From assembly GCA_002436085.1 (NCBI GenBank), contig DIXT01000018.1, positions 1 through 34,429 of the forward strand: a stretch of DNA of 34,429 nucleotides. The letters run 5' to 3'. This document shows positions 14,743-23,663 of this stretch, in pieces; position 1 is the stretch's first letter; every line of letters begins with the position of its first letter. The notes below the pieces were generated by a model that made no database searches, was not told where the DNA came from, and saw only the letters and a program-made list of their open reading frames with translations. The DNA is from Anaerolineaceae bacterium UBA6073. GTDB taxonomy: Bacteria > Chloroflexota > Anaerolineae > Anaerolineales > Anaerolineaceae. A program made the translations under genes and the position numbers.

Positions 14743-15300
14743 ATGATTAAAGAACTCATAAAAGAAGCGCAGCAGCGCATGCAAGCCGCTCTGGATGTGC
14801 TGGAAGAAGACCTGACCGGCATCCGCACCGGCAGGGCATCCCCCGCTCTGATCGAAAAGCTGCCGGTGGAATATTACGGTGCGACGCTCCCATTGATTCA
14901 GATGGCGACCATCAGCGTCCCTGAATCCAGGCAGCTGCTGATCCGTCCGTTCGACGCGTCTACCCTCAAGAACATTGAGCGGGCCATCCTTGCCTCCGAG
15001 CTCGGCCTGACGCCTAATAACGACGGCAAATCCATCCGCCTGAACCTGCCGCCACTCACCGAAGAGCGCCGGCGCGAACTGGTGCGTGTGGTGCACGGCA
15101 GGCTTGAAGATTGCAAAGTCTCAGTGCGCAACGTCCGCCGCGATGTGATCAAAGACCTGAAAGATTTCGAAAAAGAAAAGCTCATTTCAGAGGACGAACT
15201 AAACGACGCTGAAGAGGAACTGAAGGAACTTACAGCCGAGATGGTCGATAAAGTCGACGAAATTGGCTCCCGCAAAGAGAGAGAAATCCTTGAGGTTTAA
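14743..15300 (+). CDS. frr: Ribosome recycling factor
   Basis: This 185-residue protein, the standard length of the family, works with EF-G to split post-termination ribosomes in the cytosol. Family hallmarks include LTGIRTGRASPALIEKLPVEYYG, here residues about 23-45, then ESRQLLIRPFDAS, LGLTPNNDGKSIRLNLPPLTEERR and the C-terminal helix bundle (VRNVRRDVIKDLK). ATG 14743 has a strong GAGGAGG site (14731-14737) at ideal spacing; an upstream in-frame start at 14647 is unlikely. It leads an operon with uppS and cdsA, an arrangement common in bacteria, although the usual upstream tsf and pyrH are absent. Confidence 0.97.
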   Translation: MIKELIKEAQQRMQAALDVLEEDLTGIRTGRASPALIEKLPVEYYGATLPLIQMATISVPESRQLLIRPFDASTLKNIERAILASELGLTPNNDGKSIRLNLPPLTEERRRELVRVVHGRLEDCKVSVRNVRRDVIKDLKDFEKEKLISEDELNDAEEELKELTAEMVDKVDEIGSRKEREILEV

Positions 15301-15304
15301 ACCC

Positions 15305-16021
15305 ATGGAATCCGCGGAAGAAGCCCTGAAGATACCCACTCACGTGGGTCTGATTATGGATGGGAACGGCAGGTGGGCCAATGCCCAGGGTCTGCCGCGT
15401 TTGGCCGGGCACCGGGCTGGCATCGGAAACCTGCGCAGCGTCATCACCGCCGGCATCAAGTTTGGCGTCAAGTACCTCACCTTTTACGCGTTCTCAACGG
15501 AAAATTGGAACCGCCCGCAGGATGAGGTTTTTGGCATCATGGATTTGCTGGCAGAGTTTATCGACCGGGAAACCGAACCGCTGCACAAAGAAGGCGTGCG
15601 CATCCTGCACATCGGGCACCTGGACCGCTTGCGACCCTCGTTGGTGGAAAAGATCAAATACGCGATTGCGCTCACCAAAAACAACCGCAAAATTACTGTG
15701 CTGTTGGCGTTCAATTACGGCGGCAGGGATGAAATTGCCAGCGCGGTGCGTAAAATTGTCGCCGCCGGGACGAAACCAAACGATGTGACCGAAGCCCTGA
15801 TCAGTCGGAATTTGTTCACCGCCGGCATCCCCGACCCTGACCTGATCATCCGCACCAGCGGCGAGATGCGCACGAGCAACTTCCTCATGTGGCAAAGCGC
15901 TTATGCCGAATGGGTCTTCCCCGCCACTTACTGGCCAGATTTCAATGAGGACGTTTTCCGGGATATGCTGCGCGAATACAGCCGCAGAAACCGCCGATTT
16001 GGAGGATTAAGCTCCAAGTAA
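15305..16021 (+). CDS. uppS: Isoprenyl (undecaprenyl) diphosphate synthase, cis-type
   Basis: This 238-residue cis-prenyltransferase condenses isopentenyl diphosphate units to make the C55 lipid carrier of cell-wall synthesis. Conserved regions are HVGLIMDGNGRWA (catalytic Asp19), LAGHRAG, FSTENWNRP, LAFNYGGRDEI and the PDLIIRTSGEMRTSNF block with the downstream YAEW. ATG 15305 follows the frr stop by 4 nt and has GAGG at 9-nt spacing inside the frr end; an alternative ATG at 15263 would overlap frr. The stop and the cdsA start share one base (TAATG), so the two are translationally coupled. Confidence 0.96.
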   Translation: MESAEEALKIPTHVGLIMDGNGRWANAQGLPRLAGHRAGIGNLRSVITAGIKFGVKYLTFYAFSTENWNRPQDEVFGIMDLLAEFIDRETEPLHKEGVRILHIGHLDRLRPSLVEKIKYAIALTKNNRKITVLLAFNYGGRDEIASAVRKIVAAGTKPNDVTEALISRNLFTAGIPDPDLIIRTSGEMRTSNFLMWQSAYAEWVFPATYWPDFNEDVFRDMLREYSRRNRRFGGLSSK

Positions 16022-16827
16022 TGTTCTGGATCCGCTTCAAGTCCGCGCTGGTGTTTGTGCCGCTCATACTCGCCGTCTCCTATGTGGGCGGCGCTGTTTA
16101 TGGGGTCTTCATGCTGGCTGTCCTGGGGATTGGCGCCTGGGAATACTGGCGTTTGCTCAAGACCATGGGCTATTATGTCTCGTTTCCGCTCATGTTGGGC
16201 GGCGTGCTGGCGCTGCTGCTTTTGCGTCTGTTTACCGGCTTCACTTTTATGGACCTGGCGCTGGTGGTCATCCTGGTCGCTTCCGCCATACTCAGTCTGC
16301 ACCGCTTCGAAAAGCAGGATGCGCAGGCAGTGCTTACCTTCGCGCTGCATGTCTCAGGGATTCTGTACATCGGCTGGTTGGGGGGCTACTTCTTCTCCCT
16401 GCGCTCGCTCCCGAACGGGGCCTGGTGGACGATGCTCAGCATTGGGTTGGTGATGCTCGTGGACCTGGGCGCGTACGCTATTGGCGTGAAGTTTAGCAAG
16501 CACAAAATATTTCCGCGCCTCAGTCCGCGTAAAAGCTGGGAAGGCTATGCGGGTGGGATTCTGTTTGGGGCAGGTTTCGGCGCTTTGCTCGGATTAATTC
16601 TGACGCCTGTCATGCCGGAGCTGACAGTCTGGGAAGGCGCGCTGATGGGCCTGGTAATCGGGGCGCTTGCGCCGTTCGGGGATATTTTTGTCAGCATGCT
16701 CAAACGCATCGCCGGCGTGAAGGACAGCGGCACGCTAATTCCCGGGCACGGCGGCATCCTGGACCGGACGGATACCTGGATCTGGACGGCGATGCTGGGC
16801 TATTACCTGTCCCAGCTGTTTTCCTGA
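16021..16827 (+). CDS. cdsA: Phosphatidate cytidylyltransferase
   Basis: This 268-residue polytopic membrane enzyme makes CDP-diacylglycerol from CTP and phosphatidate, the branch point of phospholipid synthesis. The diagnostic C-terminal signature is complete from about residue 225 to 251: SMLKRIAGVKDSG, then PGHGGILDRTD, carrying the metal-binding aspartates. About seven hydrophobic segments precede it. It is the last gene of the frr-uppS-cdsA operon and ends convergent to pgm, with a hairpin between them. Confidence 0.95.
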   Translation: MFWIRFKSALVFVPLILAVSYVGGAVYGVFMLAVLGIGAWEYWRLLKTMGYYVSFPLMLGGVLALLLLRLFTGFTFMDLALVVILVASAILSLHRFEKQDAQAVLTFALHVSGILYIGWLGGYFFSLRSLPNGAWWTMLSIGLVMLVDLGAYAIGVKFSKHKIFPRLSPRKSWEGYAGGILFGAGFGALLGLILTPVMPELTVWEGALMGLVIGALAPFGDIFVSMLKRIAGVKDSGTLIPGHGGILDRTDTWIWTAMLGYYLSQLFS

Positions 16828-16829
16828 AA

Positions 16830-16863
16830 GACAAAGAAAAACCCCGCGCGCAGGCACGGGGTT
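16830..16863 (-). terminator. Intrinsic terminator of the pgm operon
   Basis: AACCCCG (16840-16846) pairs with CGGGGTT (16857-16863) around a 10-nt loop. Read on the minus strand it is followed by a T-rich tail (TTTCTTTGTC), so it chiefly terminates pgm. On the plus strand the tail is poor, and it may block read-through from cdsA only partly. Confidence 0.65.
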
Positions 16864-16883
16864 GCATATTACCGATGCAGTTG

Positions 16884-18527
16884 TTACGCCGCGAGGGCAG
16901 CGTCCACAATTTCGCGCGCTTCAGACTGAATACGCGCCAGATGCTCCTCGCCTTTCAGGCTTTCCGCGTAGATCTTGTAAATATCCTCTGTGCCTGATGG
17001 GCGCGCGGCAAACCAACCGAAGTCTGTAGTCACCTTCAGCCCGCCAATCGGGGCATTGTTGCAGGGCGCTTTGGTAAGCTTGGCAGTGATAGGATCGCCC
17101 GCCAGCATGTTAGCTTTGACCATCTCGGGGGAGAGCGCCGCCAGGACGGCTTTTTCGCGTGCTCCGGTGGGGGCGTCCATGCGCGCATACCAGCTTTTGC
17201 CCAGCTCGGCTTCCAGCGCCTGGTAGTGCAGACCGGGGTCTTTACCTGTCACCGCCAGAATTTCCGCCGCGAGCAGGTTCAGGATGATGCCGTCTTTATC
17301 CGTAGTCCAGGTGGCGCCGTTTTTGCGCAGGAAAGAAGCCCCCGCGCTCTCTTCGCCGCCAAAGCCAACGCTTCCATCCAGCAGACCGGGCACAAACCAT
17401 TTGAAGCCGACCGGCACTTCGCACAGGCGCCGCCCGATTTTGACGGCCACTTTATCGATGATGGAGCTGGAGACCAGCGTTTTTCCGATAGCCGCGTCGA
17501 GCGACCAATCCGGACGGTGCTGGAAGATGTACCAAATGGCGACTGCCAGATAGTGGTTGGGGTTCATCAGACCCACGCTGGGCGTGACGATGCCGTGGCG
17601 GTCGAAGTCCACATCGTTCCCGAAGGCAATATCGAATTTATCCTTCATGTTGACCAGGTTGGCCATGGCGTACGGACTGGAGCAGTCCATGCGGATCTTG
17701 CCGTCCCTGTCCAGGGTCATGAAGGAGAAGGTGGGGTCCACACGCTTATTGACCACTTCGATGTTGAGGGCGTACCGTTCCGCGATGGGCTCCCAATATC
17801 CAATGCCTGAGCCGCCCAGCGGGTCCACGCCGATATGCACGCCGGACGCCGCCAGGGCTTTCATGTTCACAACGCTGTCCAGGTCGTTCACGTAAGGCGT
17901 GATCAGGTCAATCTGGTGGGTGGTGTCGGCTTTGAGCGCTTTTTCAAGGCCGAGCCGCCGGACATCCTTCAGACCCTCGCAAATGATTTCGTTCGCGCGG
18001 TTCTGAATCCATTTGGTGGTGTCGGTGTCCGCGGGTCCGCCGTTCGGGGGGTTGTATTTGAAACCGCCGTCATCGGGCGGGTTGTGGGAAGGAGAAATGA
18101 CGACTCCATCCGCCAGAGCGCTCTGCCTGCCAGCGTTGTAGGTGAGGATGGCGTGCGAGATGACCGGCGTGGGGGTGTAGCGCATGTCCGCGTGGATCAT
18201 AATTTCCATACCGTTGCCCGCAAAAACCTCAATCGCGCTGTAAAGCGCCGGTTCGGAGAGGGCGTGCGTGTCCATCCCAATGAAGAGGGGGCCAGTGATG
18301 CCAGCCAGTTTGCGGTATTCGTAAATCGCCTGGCTGATGGCCAGCACATGGTCCTCATTGAAGCTGCCGCTTAGCGAAGAGCCGCGATGACCGCTTGTGC
18401 CGAAGACTACCGCCTGGGCGCTATTCTGCGGGTCGGGGTGCAAGGTGTAATAGGCGGAAATCAGGCGCGGGATATTGACCAGCGCTTCGAGCGGGGCAGG
18501 CTTGCCTGCCAGGGGATGGATGGGCAT
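16884..18527 (-). CDS. pgm: Phosphoglucomutase (alpha-D-glucose phosphate-specific)
   Basis: This 547-residue enzyme interconverts glucose-1-phosphate and glucose-6-phosphate. It matches the Pgm type of the alpha-phosphohexomutase family rather than the phosphomannomutase type: VVFGTSGHRGSS (Thr44-Gly49 region), active-site loop SPSHNPP with phospho-acceptor Ser147, metal-binding Asp305, Asp307 and Asp309 in GNDVDFDRHG, sugar-binding GGEESAGAS and phosphate-binding RPSGTEDIYKIY near the C-terminus. The start has AAGGAGA, which overlaps the stop of the nitroreductase gene 10 nt upstream, so the two are co-transcribed. Confidence 0.96.
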   Translation of the reverse strand: MPIHPLAGKPAPLEALVNIPRLISAYYTLHPDPQNSAQAVVFGTSGHRGSSLSGSFNEDHVLAISQAIYEYRKLAGITGPLFIGMDTHALSEPALYSAIEVFAGNGMEIMIHADMRYTPTPVISHAILTYNAGRQSALADGVVISPSHNPPDDGGFKYNPPNGGPADTDTTKWIQNRANEIICEGLKDVRRLGLEKALKADTTHQIDLITPYVNDLDSVVNMKALAASGVHIGVDPLGGSGIGYWEPIAERYALNIEVVNKRVDPTFSFMTLDRDGKIRMDCSSPYAMANLVNMKDKFDIAFGNDVDFDRHGIVTPSVGLMNPNHYLAVAIWYIFQHRPDWSLDAAIGKTLVSSSIIDKVAVKIGRRLCEVPVGFKWFVPGLLDGSVGFGGEESAGASFLRKNGATWTTDKDGIILNLLAAEILAVTGKDPGLHYQALEAELGKSWYARMDAPTGAREKAVLAALSPEMVKANMLAGDPITAKLTKAPCNNAPIGGLKVTTDFGWFAARPSGTEDIYKIYAESLKGEEHLARIQSEAREIVDAALAA

Positions 18528-18537
18528 GGCTTCTCCT

Positions 18538-19143
18538 TTATTCTGAAACAGGCGGAAAACCGCCTTCCTGAAAGGTTTCGTTCAGGTCCTTGCGCTGGTT
18601 CGGGTATTCGCGGTTCTGGTTGTATTCGGAAAGGTCGCTGATTTCCCCGGGGTAGCCCACGGCCGCCATGCAGTGCACGGTGTAAGCCTCCGGGATGTGC
18701 AGTTCGGCGCGGGCGCGCTCCTGGTCAAAGCCGCCCATCGGGTGCACAACCAATCCCATCGCTACGCCCTGCAAAGCCAGATTTTCGAATGCCAGACCGG
18801 TATCGAAAGCGTGCGTGGAAATCTCCTTGCCTTTGGGTGAGATTCGGTTGGAAAGGACGATTAGCAGTACGCTGGCGCGCACGCACCATTCCTGATTCCA
18901 GATATCCAGCAGCGAAAAGAAATGGTCAAATTGCTCCGTGCCGCGGTGGGCGTAGAGGAAGTACCATTCCTGGAAGTTCCCGGAGGACGGCGCCCAGCGG
19001 GCGGCTTCGAACAGGCGCAGCAGCTCTTCCTGGGGCAGGTTTTCCCCGCTCATCGCCCTGGCGGACCAGCGATTAATGATGAAATCCTCAACCGGGTATT
19101 GGTTTTTCCGGTAATCCCGCACCTTTATCTCTGAAACTTTCAT
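18538..19143 (-). CDS. Nitroreductase family protein
   Basis: This 201-residue flavoprotein belongs to the FMN-dependent nitroreductase superfamily. Visible features are the N-terminal RWSARAMSGENLP, the FMN-phosphate region EAARWAPSSGNFQEW, and the later FENLALQGVAMGLVVHPMGGF. Such enzymes reduce nitro compounds, quinones or flavins with NAD(P)H; the natural substrate cannot be told. ATG 19143 is chosen because GGTGGAG lies just upstream; a GTG at 19152 would bury that site. A TAAAAT hexamer at 19185-19180 is a likely -10. It is co-transcribed with pgm. Confidence 0.87.
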   Translation of the reverse strand: MKVSEIKVRDYRKNQYPVEDFIINRWSARAMSGENLPQEELLRLFEAARWAPSSGNFQEWYFLYAHRGTEQFDHFFSLLDIWNQEWCVRASVLLIVLSNRISPKGKEISTHAFDTGLAFENLALQGVAMGLVVHPMGGFDQERARAELHIPEAYTVHCMAAVGYPGEISDLSEYNQNREYPNQRKDLNETFQEGGFPPVSE

Positions 19144-19206
19144 CCGCTCCACCTTTTGGACCCTTGAAATACTGAGGGAATTTTATCACAACGCGGCTAA
19201 TAAATT

Positions 19207-19232
19207 GCCCCTGAAAAGGTGCTTTCAGGGGC
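19207..19232 (-). terminator. Hairpin after the SIMPL-domain gene
   Basis: A perfect 10-bp stem, GCCCCTGAAA (19207-19216) with TTTCAGGGGC (19223-19232), has a 6-nt loop. On the minus strand it is followed by AATTTATT. It sits between the SIMPL gene and the nitroreductase promoter and probably ends the former. Confidence 0.6.
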
Positions 19233-19265
19233 TGTTCGGGTTTGCTGTTTTGGACGCAGCAGGGT

Positions 19266-20006
19266 TTATTTGATGGCGTATGTCAGGTTGACGTCGTAGG
19301 TGATGACAATCTGCCCGGCGGAAACCGGAACGGAGGGTTCCTGGCTGGCAGCTCCGCCGCCGCCCATTCCATAGGCGCTGTAAGGCTGCACGTAGCTGGA
19401 ATTGGTGGCGCTGATGGCTTGCACTTCGCCAAGCTGCACACCGGCGACGCCAGCTACAGACAGGGCTTTGGTCTGGGCGTCCTTGATTGCCAGGTCGCGC
19501 GCGCTGGCAAGAGCGCTGTCGCGGTCAGCAATGTCAAAGTTGATGCCGTAGATGTTGTTCGCCCCAGAAGAAATGGCGACGTCCAGCAGCTTGCCGAGCG
19601 TGCTCAGGTTGCGCACGGTGATGTATACGGTGTTGTCCACCACGTACACAGTGCCGGTAATTTGGCCCATGTTATCGTACTGCTGCATCGGGTAAACATT
19701 GAAGTTCGCGGTCTGGATATCCTTCACATCCACGCCTTCCGCCTGGAGGGCATCGGAGATGGCAGTTGCCAGGGCATTATTGTTGTTCAGGGCAGAGCTC
19801 ACGTCCGGGGCTTCGCTGTGCACGCCGATATTAATGTAAGCAATATCGGGCACCAGAACGACCTTGCCGGTTCCATTGACAGTGAGCGTGCGTACGTTGG
19901 CGGGGGCTGCGGTTTGCTGCGAGGCCTGGAATAAGGCGCATCCGGTTAACGTCAGGGCGCCGACGAGTAAAACGACAATTGAAAGAACTGGAATTTTGGT
20001 TTTCAT
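19266..20006 (-). CDS. SIMPL domain (DUF541) lipoprotein
   Basis: This 246-residue predicted lipoprotein has a signal peptide with lipobox LTGC (Cys23) and a SIMPL/DUF541 domain over most of its length. Typical features are an opening LTVNGTGKVVLVPDIAYINIGV strand pair near residues 42-63, the DIQTANFNVYP stretch, and the central VRNLSTLGKLLDVAISSGANNIYGI region. Family members (BP26/OMP28-like) form oligomeric rings or channels at the cell surface, but their job is unsettled. Start ATG 20006 has an excellent AAGGAG about 7 nt upstream. It is divergent from the NurA-HerA-Rad50 operon. Confidence 0.88.
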   Translation of the reverse strand: MKTKIPVLSIVVLLVGALTLTGCALFQASQQTAAPANVRTLTVNGTGKVVLVPDIAYINIGVHSEAPDVSSALNNNNALATAISDALQAEGVDVKDIQTANFNVYPMQQYDNMGQITGTVYVVDNTVYITVRNLSTLGKLLDVAISSGANNIYGINFDIADRDSALASARDLAIKDAQTKALSVAGVAGVQLGEVQAISATNSSYVQPYSAYGMGGGGAASQEPSVPVSAGQIVITYDVNLTYAIK

Positions 20007-20113
20007 GGATAACTCCTTAGTATTCGTTTAAATAATGACGCAGAAAGTATCTGGAATGTTCCCGAAATCCAAAACATCTTTCGGAAGAGCGTGGAAAAGC
20101 GGTAGGCATTGGA

Positions 20114-20119
20114 TATAAT
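20114..20119 (+). promoter_or_regulatory. -10 element of the nurA-herA operon
   Basis: TATAAT lies 41 nt upstream of the nurA ATG at 20161. At a 17-nt spacing only GTGGAA (20091-20096) is available as a -35, a poor match. No other promoter is visible up to 26230, so all four genes probably share this one. Confidence 0.5.
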
Positions 20120-20160
20120 AAACATCGGGGTTCTTGTCACAACCTCTCAGAAAGAGAGCT

Positions 20161-21321
20161 ATGCCAGTAAATTATCCTCAAATTGAGCAGAGCCTGCCTG
20201 CCTACGCCAGCAAGGAAAAGGGCTATCAGGACCTGCAGATCGCGCAGCAGGAGAAGCTTTGGCAGATGTTTTCCGACCCGTCCCTGGAAGTGGACGCCAT
20301 GCGGGAAAAGATTGCCAGGGCGGAAGCGCTGCTAAAGAGCCTGTATTGCGCCAAACCAGTGCAGGAGAAGCTGCTCACCCGCAGCCCGCTGCCCGCGCTG
20401 CCGCCAGCCTATACGCTGATTGCGGCGGACGGTTCGCAAATTGCGCCAAACCGCCACAGACCTGTGCAGTTTTGCGTGCTGAACATCGGTTTGATAAAAA
20501 TCCAGAGGGGATCCGGGCGCGCGCCGGAAATTAACGTGCTGAGCACGCTGCTGGACCATGAAAGCCTGTTCACCCCCGATGGTCATCTGATTGGCGAGGA
20601 GGATGTGTCGCTTTTTCGGGACCTGGAGGAACGTAAGGCTTTGCTGGATGCCGCCGTTCCGCAAGAGGAGCCGATTATTACGCTTACGGACGGCCCGCTG
20701 GATGTGTATGAGAACATTACCACGCGCAGGGAACGCAAGCAGATACAAGTGGACGTTGAGAAAATCCACGCCAACCTGGAAGCCCGCGGCGTACTCAGCG
20801 CGGGTTACATTGACAAGCCGGGCTCAGAGCTTATCAGCCGGATGCTGAGCGTGCTGCAGGTACCGGACGCGGAACTGGGGGCTTATGACGACACCAAGCG
20901 TGAAATCCGCGGCATCAGCGACGCGGAACTGCTGAAAAAACTGCTCCAACCCGGCGAACGCTCGGCGGTCTTCGAAGCGGTCACTAAAGGGGACGGTAAG
21001 GGCAGCCTGAGAGTGCATTTCTTTTATCTGAACGTCAGCGGCGGGGAGGAGCCTAACCTGGCGCGGGTCGAATTCCCGGCCTGGGTCAGCGAGCATCCGC
21101 GCCTGGTGGATACGCTGCACAGCGTGATATACCACGAAGCCATGGTCCTGGATACGCATCCGTATCCGTACGCGCTGCACCGCGCGCATGAACTGGCAAT
21201 CATTACCATGCCCGAACACGAACAGGTGGAAGCCATGTTGGTGCGCGAGCTTGAGCAGGCCGGCGTGCGGGTGGGTAAACGCTCCAACAAAGACTGGAAC
21301 AAGGGTCTCACGAGAGCTTGA
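20161..21321 (+). CDS. nurA: NurA domain nuclease
   Basis: This 386-residue protein matches the NurA nuclease family, whose archaeal members resect DNA ends together with the HerA motor. The catalytic core is visible: LIAADGSQI (Asp90), ITLTDGPL (Asp177), AGYIDKP (215-220), VEFP (303-306) and PYPYALHRAHELA (334-346) with the conserved His343. The first 75 residues are helical. ATG 20161 follows AGAAAGAGAG; an in-frame TTG at 20134 would add nine residues. It opens a four-gene operon. Context with HerA and Rad50 strongly supports a DNA double-strand-break processing role, although RNase-H-like folds alone would not prove polarity or substrate. Confidence 0.88.
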   Translation: MPVNYPQIEQSLPAYASKEKGYQDLQIAQQEKLWQMFSDPSLEVDAMREKIARAEALLKSLYCAKPVQEKLLTRSPLPALPPAYTLIAADGSQIAPNRHRPVQFCVLNIGLIKIQRGSGRAPEINVLSTLLDHESLFTPDGHLIGEEDVSLFRDLEERKALLDAAVPQEEPIITLTDGPLDVYENITTRRERKQIQVDVEKIHANLEARGVLSAGYIDKPGSELISRMLSVLQVPDAELGAYDDTKREIRGISDAELLKKLLQPGERSAVFEAVTKGDGKGSLRVHFFYLNVSGGEEPNLARVEFPAWVSEHPRLVDTLHSVIYHEAMVLDTHPYPYALHRAHELAIITMPEHEQVEAMLVRELEQAGVRVGKRSNKDWNKGLTRA

Positions 21322-21328
21322 GGGAAAA

Positions 21329-21937
21329 ATGAGTGAAGAAACAAAAATTCTAATCGGGAAACTGCTGCGGGCGGATAACCATACCTTTGTGGCGGGCTGC
21401 CGCACCAAGGACCTGGTAGCGCCGGCGCTGGGGGCTTTATGCAAGGTGCGCCTGGAGGACGGGCTGGAGATTTACGGGCTGATTGGCAATATTGTCATCA
21501 ACGATGACAGCCTGGTGCGCCAGCTTGTCTCCGGCATCAGTATTCCCACCGAATACACCGAGGATAACCGCCATAACCGCAACCTGCCTGTCGAAATCAA
21601 TGTAGTGTGCGTGGGGTTTGGGCAGGATGGAAAGATTTTTCACCGCCTGCCGCCGCGCCCGCCCCTCAGCCTGGACGCGCTTTACCTGTGCGACGATGAA
21701 GAGCTGGTGCGCTTCACCGGCACCGGCAGGTACGGTTACTTCCGCCATATCCTGCGCCTGGAAGACCAACCGGTTGAGGAAATCCTGACAGCGCACCTGG
21801 CTCGCGCCAGGCAAGCGCACGCGCGCGGCGGTCGGCCGGACTGGTACACCGGCGCCTGCAAGGAGTTAATTGTATTGCTGCGGGATGACTACGAAGGTCT
21901 GATGAACGTGCTGAACGCGTTGGCAGAGTTGGAGTGA
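21329..21937 (+). CDS. Unassigned protein of the NurA-HerA operon, probable HAS-barrel domain
   Basis: This 202-residue protein lies between nurA and herA with 7-nt gaps on both sides. I do not recognise a named family. Its first 55 residues (IGKLLRADNHTFVAGC then GALCKVRLEDGLEIYGLIGNI) have the alternating strand pattern and YGxIxxI ending of the HAS barrel found at the N-terminus of HerA, and the downstream HerA starts with a similar one. Residues about 100-202 look helical, with a strongly conserved-looking RYGYFRHILRLEDQP stretch. There is no signal peptide or membrane segment. ATG 21329 has GAGGG upstream. A role as adaptor or regulator of the HerA-NurA complex is inference from position. 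Confidence 0.7.
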   Translation: MSEETKILIGKLLRADNHTFVAGCRTKDLVAPALGALCKVRLEDGLEIYGLIGNIVINDDSLVRQLVSGISIPTEYTEDNRHNRNLPVEINVVCVGFGQDGKIFHRLPPRPPLSLDALYLCDDEELVRFTGTGRYGYFRHILRLEDQPVEEILTAHLARARQAHARGGRPDWYTGACKELIVLLRDDYEGLMNVLNALAELE

Positions 21938-21944
21938 GGTGGAA

Positions 21945-23663
21945 ATGGAAGAAATGATAAGCGCGCAAGCGCACGTAATAGGGTACGTGGTTGGCGGCGG
22001 GCTGGAAGCCAACTTGCAAGTGCGCCTCACCGTCCCTCCGCAGGATGTGCAGGAAGGTTCGTTCGTGGTTGTCGACAGCGGCGGCTGGCGCTTTTACGGG
22101 CTCGTCACCGACTTGCAGTTGGGCTCCACCAATCCGCGCTTTGCCGACGAGCAAAGTGAGGAGCGCCTGCCGCGTCAGCTGGCGGAACTCCTGCACGGGC
22201 AGACGCTCTATACCAACCTGGCCGTGATGCCGGTGTTGATGATGGAACGCGGACCGGAATTAGGAACAAAGGAATACAGCCAGTGGAAAGACCTGCATCC
22301 TGATGAGGCAAAACCAATCACCGTCAAAACTGTACCCAGCCACCATTCCCCGGTGATGCTGGCGGATGCCGCCGATATCGCCCAGATATTCGGAACGGAT
22401 AACCACGCCGAGATATTCACTATCGGCTATACACGCGAACAGGGGCACCCGGTGTGTATGGACCTGGATAAGTTCGTCAAGCGCAGCTCCGGCATCTTTG
22501 GCACAACCGGCTCGGGTAAGTCCTTCCTGGCGCGCATGATTCTGGCGGGTCTTATCCACGCCAACCATGCTTCCGCGCTGATTTTTGATATGCACAACGA
22601 ATACGGACCGGACAGCAGCTCCTCAGACACCGGCGCGGCGGTGCCGGGGCTCAAAGGTAAGTTTGGGGGCAAGATTCAACTGGTGGGCTTAGGCGCGGGG
22701 ACTTCCTTCGGTAAGCTAAACGCGGACCTCTCCCTGGAAATCGCCCAGTCGGACATCACCAGCGAGGATATCCTCCTGCTCAGCCAGGCGTTGAACCTGA
22801 ATGAGACCGCCGCGACTGTGCTTGCCGCGCTGGAACGGGATTTTGGCACAGATTGGTTTAATGCGTTCATGCGCATGGAAACCGGTACAAGCGAACAGGA
22901 CGAGAACGGCAAGAGCGTGCCCGCGCCCGACAGCGTGGAAGCCTGGGCTGGGGCCAGTAATGTGCACCCCAAGTCCGCCCTTGCGCTGCACCAGAAGCTG
23001 GGACGCCTGCGCAGCAAGACCTACCTGATTGCCGACCCCGCCACCAAAGGTTTGAAGGCAATTATTGAGAGCCTGGAACACGGCAATTCCGTCATCCTTT
23101 CCTTCGGTAAGAGCAACACCGAGTTGGATTACCTGCTGGTGACCAACCTGATTACCCGCAAAATCCGCGACCATTGGGAGGAACGGACCGAAGCGTTCCA
23201 CGCTAAAAAGGACAGCAAAGTGACGGAACCGCGCCCGCTGGTGGTTGTGGTGGAGGAAGCGCATAAGCTGCTCAACCGCGAGATGGCTTCGCAGACCATC
23301 TTCAGCACCATCGCGCGCGAGATGCGCAAGTATTATGTAACCTTGCTCATCATTGACCAGCGCCCGTCGCAGATTTATGACGAGGTCATGTCCCAGCTCG
23401 GCACACGCATTTCAGGTTCGCTGGGGGATGAAGACGACATCAACGCGGTGCTCTCCGGCTTGCCCGGAAGAGGCGCGCTGCGCGGCATGCTCTCCAAGCT
23501 GCAAGCCAAGGAAGAAGCGCTTTTGCTGGGCTGGGGCGTGCCCATGCCGATTCCCATCCGCTCCAGACGCTACGATGATAAGTTCTGGGATGTACTTCTG
23601 GATGACACCAAAGGCCCGAAAACCATTGATGAGGCCAGCAGAGCACTAGGATTCGGCGGATGA
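21945..23663 (+). CDS. herA: HerA-type hexameric DNA-translocating ATPase
   Basis: This 572-residue protein has an N-terminal HAS barrel (about 5-60) and a FtsK/HerA-superfamily ATPase core. Walker A is GTTGSGKS (186-193), Walker B VVVVEEAH (432-439), followed by the sensor-like TLLIIDQRPSQ (467-475) and TRISGSLGDEDDI, the HerA-typical C-terminal region. HerA forms a hexameric ring that pumps duplex DNA into the NurA nuclease. ATG 21945 lies 7 nt after the preceding stop with GAGGTGG upstream; GTG 21939 and ATG 21954 are alternatives. The stop overlaps the Rad50 start (ATGA). Because SIR2-HerA and related pairs act in phage defence, that alternative cannot be excluded, but the NurA and Rad50 partners favour repair. 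Confidence 0.92.
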   Translation: MEEMISAQAHVIGYVVGGGLEANLQVRLTVPPQDVQEGSFVVVDSGGWRFYGLVTDLQLGSTNPRFADEQSEERLPRQLAELLHGQTLYTNLAVMPVLMMERGPELGTKEYSQWKDLHPDEAKPITVKTVPSHHSPVMLADAADIAQIFGTDNHAEIFTIGYTREQGHPVCMDLDKFVKRSSGIFGTTGSGKSFLARMILAGLIHANHASALIFDMHNEYGPDSSSSDTGAAVPGLKGKFGGKIQLVGLGAGTSFGKLNADLSLEIAQSDITSEDILLLSQALNLNETAATVLAALERDFGTDWFNAFMRMETGTSEQDENGKSVPAPDSVEAWAGASNVHPKSALALHQKLGRLRSKTYLIADPATKGLKAIIESLEHGNSVILSFGKSNTELDYLLVTNLITRKIRDHWEERTEAFHAKKDSKVTEPRPLVVVVEEAHKLLNREMASQTIFSTIAREMRKYYVTLLIIDQRPSQIYDEVMSQLGTRISGSLGDEDDINAVLSGLPGRGALRGMLSKLQAKEEALLLGWGVPMPIPIRSRRYDDKFWDVLLDDTKGPKTIDEASRALGFGG

